Shown here: positions 9,696-19,068 of the stretch, piece by piece
Layout: every line of letters begins with the position of its first letter
Position numbering within the stretch: position 1 is the first letter of the stretch
Assembly: GCF_016808095.1 (NCBI RefSeq)
Contig: NC_068975.1
Coordinates: 6,067,501 to 6,131,500 of the forward strand
From: Vigna angularis
Taxonomy: Eukaryota > Streptophyta > Magnoliopsida > Fabales > Fabaceae
Direction of reading: 5' to 3'
Length of the DNA stretch: 64,000 nt
Position numbers and translations under genes: made by a program
Notes under the pieces: model-generated
Databases searched by the model: none
Told to the model about the DNA's origin: nothing
Seen by the model: the letters and a program-made list of their open reading frames with translations, nothing else

Positions 9696-12180
9696 TGTCA
9701 CGCCCGATATTTTATCCTGAGAGGGTGACACCGTTTCACAAAACACTGCTTTTCCAAAAGCATATTGAAGCGTTTAATTATTTTATTTTTTTGAAAACAA
9801 TGACACGTCTGATACCTTTCTTTAAAACTCGACATTCAAAATAACTTTAACAAAATAGTTTTGACCTCCAGTTATACTGGGAAATTAAACAAATTACAGT
9901 TTCGATAAGAAATGGACTTTCCAAATACATTCAAAATTCTCATTTAGACTCCCTACTCGCATATCCTCCCATTTTACGGCTTCATGTTCCTTTATCATAT
10001 AATCTGCTCCTGTATAACATCACACATTATACGATCATCGCGTTCACATGCAAAAACACAAACAACAGGGTAAGCTAACTAAAACCAAGATACAAATCAT
10101 TCATAGTCTTTCGATAACATAATCAGAATATTGAATATAGACTAACAGCAAGAATCTCCTCTCTTGTAGTCTATCGCTTTTTAGCCACCTCAAAGTCAAG
10201 AACACCACTTGTTCTTCTTCCTGTAATCACAACAGGGAACACAACCCAATCTTTAACAGATTGTAGAACTTGATCTTGCAGTAGACACCAACATGTGTAG
10301 ATAGATCAAACTTTTTAAACACAGTAATCTTGCTCTTCAAGAAATCACAAGTTGTTGATCACAACGGTCAATCTTGTTTTCTTGGAGCTTTTCCTCTTTC
10401 TATAAGAATCAAACTTTTTGTACAAGAATATGAAAAATATCATAATCACAAAAGTTCTTACAGAAATCAATTCTGCATCAATTTATAGAAAAACATATTT
10501 TAGACGCATTTTAATCGACTTTGCTACTAATGCAGTCGAATACATCAATTCAATTATAATAGTTAGTAACATTTATAGTCAATGAATTGAATGCACAATT
10601 AATGCAGTCGAATAACATTTAATGCTTGGTCAACCTATTTTAAAAATATAGCTGTTGTGACAGTTATATCAAGCATTAACAGATTTTCAAAACAACAACT
10701 AACTTAATCGAATACATAACGCATGCAATCGATTATACAACAATGTTAAGCTTGGTTTTGAAAAACATTCTCTTTGAAAACTCTCACAGCACATTTAAAA
10801 AAGATTGTGCAAAGACACGAGCTTTAATCGATTCATCTCATAATGAAATTGACTTCAAACTATTGTTTTGCCACACATATAAAGTTTAACATAAGTACTT
10901 GTGATTTTCCTTTTCCATAATCATATGTCATGCAATCACATATGTAACATAGTGATATGCAATGAACAACACAAACATGTTCTCTAATATGCTTAAGACA
11001 AATTTAACAGATTTGATAGCATGTAAACATAGAACATGTAACACAGAATATTCATGTGTTATTAATTATGTGTTGTCATCATCAAAAACAAATATTACTG
11101 AGATTGTGGGTTCAGCTAAACCAGTGCTTTTCCTATCAACAATCTCAACAGTTACAACATCACCTCATCTGACCTACTCATCAAAGTAGCACAAACCAAG
11201 TTCTTCTGCCTACTTACCAAAGTAGCGCAATAAGACAACATTGTCTGCTTACCAAAGCAGCACAGTATAATTACTCCGCCTACTTACTAAAGCAGCGCGA
11301 TTTATATTATTCTCTTAATCTCTTCATCCATCATCTCATCCTGCCTACTTACCAAAGTAGCGTAGATTACCCTGCCTACTTACCAAAGTGGCACAGATCA
11401 CCCTGCTTACTTACTAAAGTAACGCAGATCCAAGATCTGCCTGCCTACTTACCAAAGTAGCGAATACCAACATCCTTGTTCCTACTTACTAAAGTAGCAT
11501 AGACCAAACATCCTCCTGCCTACTTACTAAAGTAGTTCAAATCAACAAAATTACATTTTTACAACAGATCATTCACAATCAATCATCAATTATCATAACC
11601 AATGATCCCAAACCAATCATGCTCAACAAGCACATAATAACCCATTAATATATCTCAATTCAGTTTTGTCTACTTACTAAAGTAGCATAGATTAACCAAA
11701 ATACATTTTACAACATATCATTCATAATCAATCGTCATCCATCTCATCCAACAATTCCTAACCAATCATGCTCAACAAGCATATAATATCCAAGCCACAT
11801 TTCTCAATTCAATTCTGTCTACATACCAAAGTAGCACAGATTAACCAAAATACATTTTTCAACTTATCATACAAAATCAATCACCATCCATCTCATTCCA
11901 TACATTTCTCAACACACAATTAATAATTACACTTTTTTTATTAGAAAATTGACAAAAAAATATTTCCAATGACTACTAATTTGTGGTTTTGGACATCTGA
12001 GTAGGTGTAGTTAATTCCTTAAAGTTAAGGTTTTATATATTCCTACCACCTTTGACCTAGTTGTTTTGCTCATAACTTTCTTCACCAAACTCCGAATGAG
12101 TTGATTCTTATTTTCTTGGAATGTAGAGTTAAAGATCTTTAAAATGACCACTAACTCAGTTTTTAGACCACTTTAGTAGT
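9696..12180. other. Mosaic of LTR fragments, no genes
   Basis: Starts TGTCACGCCCGATATTTTATC, an LTR-type start. The CTGCTCCTGTATAAC...TTATACGATCATCGC stretch (about 10005-10040) is a diverged match to the Tekay-like LTRs at 23050 and 29310, which share ATTATACGATCATCGCACAT. From about 10140 to 11110 there is instead a Copia-LTR-like segment (AATCGA motifs, GTTGTCATCATCAAAAAC) resembling 51600-53350, apparently nested. From 11170 the hairpin repeat array follows. The last 150 bp contain AACTTTCTTCACCAAACTCCG, another LTR-like signature. No reading frame is convincing. Confidence 0.5.
11170..11845. repeat. Hairpin-forming short repeat array
   Basis: About twelve imperfect copies of CCTGCCTACTTACCAAAGTAGCRCAG. 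Ten are packed at 11173-11540 with 20-60 bp spacing, and two are isolated near 11665 and 11817. Within each unit CTACTT and AAGTAG are reverse complements separated by a short loop. Where one arm has changed (GTCTGCTTACCAAAGCAGC near 11250) the other arm has the compensating base, keeping the pairing. The last two copies lie in a longer duplication of about 150 bp (11560-11860, containing AACCAATCATGCTCAACAAGC twice). Confidence 0.7.
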
Positions 12181-12487
12181 CTCCTCTAGATTTCCTGCAA
12201 TATTCCAGCTTTTTCTCTCTCTCTTCTTCCTCACTTTTTTTGTACTCCTCTACACTCACAAACCCATCTCCAACCCTCTCTTATTCAGGCCAACAACCAC
12301 CTTCATCTCTCCCACCATCACCTCCCTGTTCACGTGCATAGAGTGGCCATGCAACCATCGACACCTGCCACCACCCCTTCCAACATTCATATAACAAATA
12401 AGTCGAAACCACGTTTGATGAGGGAGAATGGGGGATCAAATCTATAGTTGATTCCATCATTTGATATAAATCTATAGCTCCGCTACC

Positions 12488-12820
12488 ATGAACCTCTGCT
12501 CCAAATGCTACGGTGCAATCCGTTTGAAGGAGCAGGACGACGTGTCGACCAAATCCATGATCAAAACCGCGCTTTCTTCCTCCGCGAAGACGCCATTGTC
12601 CACGGCGCCACCGGCGACGATTGATGTCCTTCTCGAAGCATCGTCCCCGCCTTCGCTCCCGGCAGAAGCTGATGTCGCGGTTCCAGTTCAGGTCGCGGTG
12701 GTGACTAGCTCTACATCCTCGGGTTTAGCGCAACCGAACCGGTGCGCCGCGTGTCGGAAGTGTGTGGGGTTGACTAGGTTCAAGTGTAGGTGCGGAGTCA
12801 GTTTTGCGGGACCCCAATCT
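12488..12820 (+). pseudogene. A20/AN1 stress-associated protein gene fragment
   Basis: The ATG at 12488 falls inside the A20 finger: MNLCSKCY is its second half, and the first Cys pair is absent. A Ser/Ala/Pro-rich linker follows, then the start of an AN1 finger (NRCAACRKCVGLTRFKCRCG, about 12739-12798). The AN1 finger stops at 12820, where the conserved Cys/His residues should follow, and the sequence becomes unrelated up to a stop at 12880. GC content is much higher than the surroundings, as expected of a captured coding exon. SAP proteins are ubiquitin-binding stress regulators; this piece lacks half of each zinc finger and is not functional as such. Confidence 0.8.
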
Positions 12821-13368
12821 ATAACACAAAACGATGCTTTTATTTTCCACGTTCGATTGTTCGAGAATAAAAATCTCTAAGTCCAGATGGTCACAATGCA
12901 AGCAATATGAATCATAAATTCACCACTCTCATTCGTTTGTTTTCTTACACCTTTATGGTGGAAAGGGTGTGTTTGTGTACATATAGTTCTTAAAGAAATT
13001 TAAACTAAGAAAACAAAAGCATACGAACTTGTACTCACTCACACTCCAATAGTTTTCAATTATACCCATACATACATTTTCTCTAAGGAATTTATTCACA
13101 ATTGGTGTCGGAAGTGCGTGTACTTTTAGTTTGTGGGGTTCTCTGTTCTTCCCAATTTATTAAAAACATGTTGGAATCACTCTTCTTCTGCTGCCAGTGT
13201 GATGGAATATTTTTTCAATGATAGTGTTTGCTACATGGTTACATGTGCCATGCAAAATCCTATTTATAGAAGCATGATGGTTGCTGATTCATATAGAACT
13301 ATATATTATGAAGCTCATAAAACATATTATTTGCACCATAGTGGGATAATGTAAAGAAAGAAGACACA
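12821..13368. other. Non-coding filler between captured fragments
   Basis: AT-rich sequence that could be the upstream or leader region of the captured PIN-LIKES gene. A 73-codon reading frame (13133-13354) is present but I recognise nothing in it. Confidence 0.4.
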
Positions 13369-13620
13369 ATGGAGTTGTGGAAGCTCTTCACAACTACACT
13401 AATTTTAGTTCTGAAGGTGCTCATCATTACTGGTCTTGGCACATTTCTTGCTCTCCACCGCTTTAATATACTCAGGGAGAGTGCTAGGAATCATTTGAAT
13501 GCAGTATGTTTTATTTTCACAGCTGGTATACTTTGTCATCACACCGGCTCTGATTTACAGCATCCTGGCTAAAACTATAACATTTAAGAGCCTGGCTATG
13601 GTGTACGTTGATTTCTTGCC
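13369..13620 (+). pseudogene. PIN-LIKES (PILS) auxin carrier gene fragment
   Basis: The ATG at 13369 starts MELWKLFTTTLILVLKVL, the first membrane helix of PILS proteins, followed by LALHRF and ESARNHLNA. The frame then breaks, but at 13523-13615 another frame encodes the next conserved stretch (ITPALIYSILAKTITF). The break is a 19-bp piece, 13504-13522, starting GT and ending AG. That is too short to be a plant intron, so it is probably an intron cut down by deletion. PILS proteins are ER-membrane auxin carriers of about 10 helices; only the first 80 or so residues are here. Degraded captured fragment. Confidence 0.75.
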
Positions 13621-13947
13621 ACTCTGTAGAAATAAAAGCAGGTTCATGCTGCTTTATATCAAATGATGGAATCAGGTATAGATTTGATCCCCCATTCTCC
13701 CTCATCAAATGTGGTTTCAACTTATTTGTTATATGAATGTTGGAAGGGGTGGTGGCGGGGTGTCGATGGTTGCATGGCCACTTTATGCAGAACAACACGT
13801 GAACAGGGAGGTGATGGTGGGAGAGATGAAGGTGGTTGTTGGCCTGAATAAGAGAGGGTTGGAGATGGGTTTGTGAGTGCAGGAGTACAGAAAAAGTGAG
13901 GAAGAAGAGAGAGAAAAAGTTGTAATATTGCAGGAAATCCAGAGGAG

Positions 13948-14333
13948 AGAGAAGAAAAAGTGCAGATTGGTCACCTGGAGTTAACTCTGTTTATGTAAAT
14001 TTAACGGAAGAGACCTAATTAATACAATTTATACTACTTTGGGATGAAATAGAAGCATTTTTAAAACTGGGTACTAAACGAAAATTCAACTCTTAACTTA
14101 GGAACGAAATAACCTATTAAGCCTATAATATATTATCAGAACATATTACCCAACATTTATAATCATAATCTTTTTTGTACACAAAAAACATGTACAAGGC
14201 TCATACAATGTAAATATCTAGGTAACTAATCAACGTATAATTGAAAACCTATAAAATCCTAATTGTTGCAGAACTTGTTGTCTTCGCACGTTGTCATTGT
14301 CTAAAATCTAGTCCATACATATTTGTCGCAACC
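13948..14333. other. Outer right MULE terminus and short spacer
   Basis: 13948-14123 continues the right TIR outward (ends ATAACCTATTAAGCC). 14124-14328 is AT-rich with nothing recognisable. 14329-14333 (ATATT) is the target duplication of the next solo LTR. Confidence 0.5.
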
Positions 14334-14945
14334 GGAATCGCGACTGGACGACAATCCAAAAAGAAATGAGTTTCGAAAAGAGATTTGGAGTCGCCACCAT
14401 AGTTTATTCTGGAAAACTACAGAAAAACCATAAAATGATAAGACACGGTCCGCGAAAACCAGATTCTGGTTCGGGAGTCGGTTACGCGTAGGGAAGGTGT
14501 TAGCACCCTACAACGCCTGCCCTAAGGCAGTACCTTTAACTAAATACACGAATATGATGTGGTTTTCAAAAATGTTTAATTATCCCATAAAATAAAATTC
14601 TAAATAAACAAAATATATTTTTTAGTTTTTTGGGCCCAACAAAGATTGACCTTGCTCCTACGTATTCTCATTCAGAATGAGAAATCAGAATTACGTAGTT
14701 CTTTTGAAACTGTTTGAAATGTTTGTTTGGAAATTGTTTGAAAATTTGTTCTGAAATGATTTTGGATTTTTTGGGAAGTGAACCTGACAAGGACTAGCCT
14801 TGCTCCTACGTATCTCCACTTTTGATGGAGAATCAAGGATAACGTAGTTTTGGTTGAGAAATTGTTTATTGATTTGAAAGTGTTGATGTTTTTAGTTTTT
14901 GAACGTTTTATATATTTTGGTATTTTTATAAAAGACAAAGAGAAG

Positions 14946-15612
14946 GTTTTTAGCACAAGGACGATGCGAGCGATCACACGTGTGCTTAATCTTTAAAAGG
15001 TATGTTTGTAATTTGTTTATAAGAAAGAAAGAAGAAGAGGTTTTTAGCACAAGGACGACGCGAGGGTCACACGTGTGCTTAAATATTTAAAATGTATTTT
15101 TGTAATTTTTTATAAGTAAGAAGAAGAGATTTTTAGCGCAAGGACGACGCGAGCGGTCACACGTGTGCTTAAACCTTTAAAATGTATTTTTTGTAATTAT
15201 TTTAGAGAAGAAGAAAAAAAAAAGGTTTTAGCACAAGGACGATGCGTGCGATCACACATGTGCCTAAACCTTCAAAATATTTTATTATTATATATTTTTT
15301 TAGAAAAGAAGAAGAAAAGGTTTTAGCACAAGAACGATGCTTGCGATCACACATGTGCCTAAACCTTTAAAATATTTTTGTAAATTCTTAATTATTTTTT
15401 TTAAGAGAAATAACGGTATTAAGCACTAGGACGATGCGAACGATCATACGAACACTCATACCGTTAATTACTTATTTAAGAAGACTTGAGTGTATTGAGT
15501 GTTAGGCTGATGCGGACGATCGCACGAGCACTCATACCATTATTTAAATTTTTTAGAATTGAGGATATTAAGTACTAGGCTGATGCGGACGATCGCACGA
15601 GTACTCATATCA
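14946..15612 (-). repeat. Eight-copy motif array inside the LTR
   Basis: Eight copies, 70-100 bp apart, of a unit like GCACAAGGACGATGCGAGCG followed by ATCACACGTGTGCTTA, near 14953, 15048, 15138, 15228, 15325, 15423, 15500 and 15572. The copies grade from one variant (GCACAAGGACGATGCG) to another (GTACTAGGCTGATGCGG). The second variant is the one present, three times, in the relative at 33826-34010. Confidence 0.75.
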
Positions 15613-16453
15613 TTATTTAATTTTTTTATATTTTTCATTATTTTTACTTATTGTCTTCCATTTTTTTTTCAGATTTTTATAATATTAAAATAATGTTTTC
15701 ATGCATATTTAAAATAAAGTCTAAAAATAATAATTACTTAGTTATTTACGTAACACAAAATGATATTTACTTAGCTATTTAAAATAAAAAAGCAGTAAAA
15801 TTATTTACACAAGTGTTTTTAAGAAAGTCAAAATAAATAAATAAAAAATAAACCATATTTACTAAATGTTAAAAACATACTAAAACTATTTCTTAATTTT
15901 AATCTTATAATTTTTTAGAAAACAATTGCTTAAAGAAATAACGTTACCATCAAAAGCTTTAAGACCATTTTATAATTTTGCAATTTTATATATTTATTTC
16001 TTTCGTACCTTTTTCATTTTTGTCTTTTAGTTTTTTTTTTATGGTTGCATCGTTTTTTATTAACAAATAAAATTGAAGTTTAAAATAAACAAATCCATTT
16101 AATAAAAATAAAATACAAAACACAAGACAGAAATTATAATGGTCAAACAAATACTAAAAAAATAAAGAAAAAAACGAAACAACCAATAGGCAAACAAACA
16201 AATACTAAGAGCATAAAAAAAACAATTAAATAAAGATAGGGGTGTAGATGTAAAAACCTTCCCCTGGCAGCCGCTGGCCAAGCCCCAAACCCTTTTAGGT
16301 TTTTTTTTTCTAAGCGTAGGTAAGAGAAAGGAAGCAAGCTCCCTTTTCTCCAAACCGGCAAGCTGTAACTGGTCGGCGCTTCCACCATTTCCTCTGACCA
16401 TATTGCAATCAGTTCAAAACCTTTAATAGGATCCCTGCAAAATACCACTCATT

Positions 16454-16735
16454 TCAAGAACAATCCTCATCCCACTGCATCCTATCAGACATTTCAACAG
16501 TAACATTTTCTTCAAATTTTCTAACTTGGGCAGCTTTCATATTGTCGTCATTGTAGGAAATGTTGTGAATGTCAATTTCATTGCAAATCGGACTGAATAC
16601 CGACTCAATCTGTTTCGAATCTTCTTCTGTCGTGCTTGAATGACAAAGGCTTCTGGACACGGTCAATCAGAGGCGGCGCCTGAAGATGCTTCACCAAAGC
16701 AGGAATCGCGCCTCCTTCAATAAAAGCCAGGATCT
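16454..16735 (-). pseudogene. Captured fragments: armadillo-repeat piece and an unidentified piece
   Basis: On the minus strand, 16735-16671 encodes FIEGGAIPALVKHLQAPP, typical of the first armadillo repeat of ARIA/ABAP1-type BTB-armadillo proteins. Directly downstream, 16666-16454 is open for 70 codons, acidic, ending at a stop; I do not recognise it. The switch without a linker indicates joined exon fragments from different genes. The armadillo identification rests on about 20 residues. Confidence 0.5.
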
Positions 16736-16787
16736 GCCTAGTGTTGTTCCTTGTCGTGCTTCTGCTTGGGGGTGTAGTCGTTGTTGT

Positions 16788-17010
16788 TGACAGCGTCGAC
16801 GACGAGGGGCGCGAGAAGCGTGGCGTACTGACTCACGACCTTGCCGTTGAGAGAGGTGCTGACGGACTTCACAAGCGAGTCGCGGTCTGAGAGCTCCACA
16901 AGGACAGCCATGGCGGAGACCCTGGCCTTGCGGTTTCTTTTGGTGAGAATGACACCATTGGATTGACGGCGAGAACCAGGGAAAGGGAAGGAGGAGAACT
17001 TGTGTGAATT
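16788..17010 (-). pseudogene. Captured CCT-delta chaperonin (CCT4) exon fragment
   Basis: Reading the minus strand from 16911, [20 protein letters not shown] and then [16 protein letters not shown] closely match the segment of plant CCT4 (TCP-1 delta, cytosolic chaperonin subunit) between the equatorial and intermediate domains. After VVDAV at about 16788 the match stops at unrelated sequence. Just upstream (17010-16912) a Ser/Arg-rich stretch ending RKARVSAMA looks like a chloroplast transit peptide from yet another gene. CCT4 is over 500 residues, so about 8% is present. GC content is clearly above the AT-rich LTR around it. Non-functional. Confidence 0.7.
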
Positions 17011-17460
17011 TTTTTTAGGAGGTCTCTGAAGGTGAGAGTGAGTTCAGAGTGAATCCCCCTCGTGTCTGCCTTAGGGGAGTCAAGGTCATGGGTTCTCTCT
17101 AGGGCGTGGTCAGTGAGCCTCTCTCATGACTCTCCTCGCTGGATTCCAATGAAGACCTCACCTTCCTTTTTTTTTCTTTTTTCGTGTATCTTTCCTGATT
17201 AAAGCCATCCTTGATTAAAGTCATCCTGTTCAGACATCCTTTCACCGATAGGAGCGTTTTAGTTTGTACATTATGAGCGATACTATGCATGTTGTTGCAG
17301 GAAGGACAAGGCCCTATGTTAAGCCTGTTGTGATAGCTTGCAAGTGAAAAGCTCAATTCGTGCTTGCGACCATGGGAAGAAAGCAAAGCACCAGTCTGCT
17401 AGACTACTACCGTTTTCTTCTTTGTTTTTTTGTTTTTTTTTTGTTTTTTTTTTTCTAAAA
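17011..17460 (-). other. Remaining captured-like segment
   Basis: GC-richer than its surroundings. On the minus strand 17386-17099 is open for 95 codons with a CPSCNNMH motif; I recognise no family. It ends near a poly-T/A tract at 17415-17470, after which the LTR start resumes. Confidence 0.35.
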
Positions 17461-17620
17461 AAAAACTAAATCAAATAAAATGAAATAACTAATGTATAAA
17501 AAAAAAACTAAAATTAAAACATAACTTAAAAATAAAAATGAAAGAAAATAGCATAAAATAAAATAAAATAAAATAAACCCATTACGGTCAATTCGGACGA
17601 AATTGAGTGTTGATAATATT

Positions 17621-19068
17621 TTTTGTCTAAATATTTGCAACTACTCTTGAAATCAACATAAGTCACTTTAAGAAATTAACTCAATAACATATATGAACAC
17701 AAGTCACATTACAAATTTTCAATAAGTTATATGAAATTAGCTTTCAACTACACAAATCTCATAATGATTTATTCACCCAGAATTTCATTTACTTTTCAAA
17801 CAAATTTAATTACTACATTTCCCTCAAACTCCAATATCCACAAAATAAAAATAACCATGCAAAAAAGCCCTTTTCTCACCGAACAAAGTTCAACCTTGGA
17901 GAAAGAAGACACCTTTACTTGTTGATGGAGAACGCGAGAGAGGTGGAATGCGACAATGCTGATGGAGTAACGTTAGGGGAGGTCACCTTCGAACTCGCAA
18001 TGGATGAATGAGAAAGTAAGGACAAATCACGAGAGAGAGAGAAGGGGAAAATAGCACAACACAAACGAAGAGAGAAAGGAAGAAAAGGGAAAATGTCGAT
18101 AGAGAGAAGCGAGAATGATAATGGAACCAAGTTCGTCGACGATGGAGAAAGGAAGAGCAAGATGGATAGGCGAGGGAGATATAGAGTGAGAGCTTTGGTG
18201 GAGAGAGAGTGAGAGCTTTCACGAGAGAGAAAGAAGATACAAAACGTAGGGATCTTCTCAAATAAAACCCTGAAATCCCTTTTTTCTTCACAAAACGTCA
18301 TCCATATAACATTATTTATTTTAGAAAAACATTTAAAACGGTTTAATCCCGTCTCACTATTTGGCATTGTGAAAAGGTTGGCAAAAATAGTTGTTAAAGA
18401 CACATTATATTAATTGCATATACACAAATAATTCATTTGGATGGGGTGTTTAAAATAAATGTTTTACTCTCTTTAAAATTATTGTTTATTTAGTTTAAAT
18501 GAATATCCTACTAATTTTCTTTTCTAAATGATTTCTTATTTTTTTCACCATCTTATAACTCTTATATCTGTTTCACAATAATGAAATGTATATAATTTAT
18601 TTTTACAATTTCCATGTAATTATTATTCTTCTATTTTCATGGAATAATTTTCAATACTCAAAAATAATCTTTTACAACAATTTAAATTTCCTGTTATTAA
18701 TTTAAAATATATTCCGTGCACTTAAAAAATACTTATTTACAAGTCTACAATTTATATATTAAAATTAGTTATTATAAATGCTACTTACATAGAAAATATT
18801 TGTTTCATAAAATATAGAAAATTAGCTCACATACAGAAAAAAAAAATCATTTCATCACTCGTTCATTATTCCGTTGAACAAAAACGGCCGCGGTAATGTT
18901 AATAATATGACCGTTACATAGTGGGATCCGAATTGTGAATGTTTTTGAATTTTGTTGTTGTTTTATTGTTGTACGCACAACAATAGGTGATTCTTAAACA
19001 ACTAGTTCCCACAAAGGAAAGACACTCTTTTTCACTCTTCTCTCTCTCTTTCTCTCTGCAGCATCATC
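17621..19068. other. Upstream region of the hydrolase gene
   Basis: 17621-17910 and 18300-18880 are very AT-rich with nothing recognisable. 17930-18280 is GA-rich (GAGAGAGAGAAGG runs); reading frames there on the minus strand are low-complexity and I do not call them genes. 18880-19068 is the likely promoter and leader: a GC-richer patch (AAAACGGCCGCGGTAATG near 18880) and a CT-rich leader (CTTCTCTCTCTCTTTCTCTC, 19038-19057) just before the ATG. I see no clear TATA box. Confidence 0.5.

Larger units (their letters stand above)
12181..14123. mobile_element. Pack-MULE-like element with two captured gene fragments
   Basis: Inverted arms of about 290 bp lie at 12181-12470 and 13653-13947, well matched from CTCCTCT through TTTGATATAAA. 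Between them are pieces of two unrelated host genes. The right arm continues outward to a MULE-like terminus: its complement starts GGCTTAATAGGTTATTTCGT, the same style as the MULE end at 55509 (GGTTTAATCATTCACTAAG). The left outer terminus is missing or unrecognisable because LTR-like sequence abuts the arm, so no target duplication can be shown. There is no transposase. Long TIRs plus captured fragments fit Pack-MULE; a rearranged foldback element is the alternative. Confidence 0.65.
14334..17615 (-). repeat. Tat/Ogre-like solo LTR, minus strand, with captured gene pieces
   Basis: The plus strand reads TGTCGCAACCGG at the left end and AATTGAGTGTTGATA at the right, matching in reverse the ends of the plus-strand solo LTR at 32429-34643. 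The last base pair has changed from CA to TA. A perfect 5-bp target duplication ATATT flanks it (14329-14333, 17616-17620). Shared landmarks are GTGGCGACTCCAAATCTC near one end, two CTTGCTCCTACGTA blocks (14651 and 14800), and an array of CGATGCG-type repeats (14946-15610). At 3282 bp it is about 1.07 kb longer than its relative; the extra length includes the gene fragments at about 16240-17400. No internal region is present. Confidence 0.85.

Noticed and set aside
12181..13947. Interpreting the inverted arms as a hairpin RNA gene made from an inverted gene duplication
   Set aside because: The arms are not coding and the enclosed material comes from two unrelated genes; the outer terminus looks like a MULE end, so transposon capture explains it better.
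17385..17410. A 5-bp stem hairpin (AGTCTGCTAGACT) as a possible Helitron 3' end for the captured-gene segment
   Set aside because: No CTRR terminus follows at the expected distance and no TC start was found at the other edge, so a Helitron call is not justified.
17915..18403. Minus-strand frames of 102 and 162 codons, Ser/Leu/Phe-rich
   Set aside because: They arise from GAGAGA-type low-complexity sequence on the plus strand; no domain, no orthologue-like motif.
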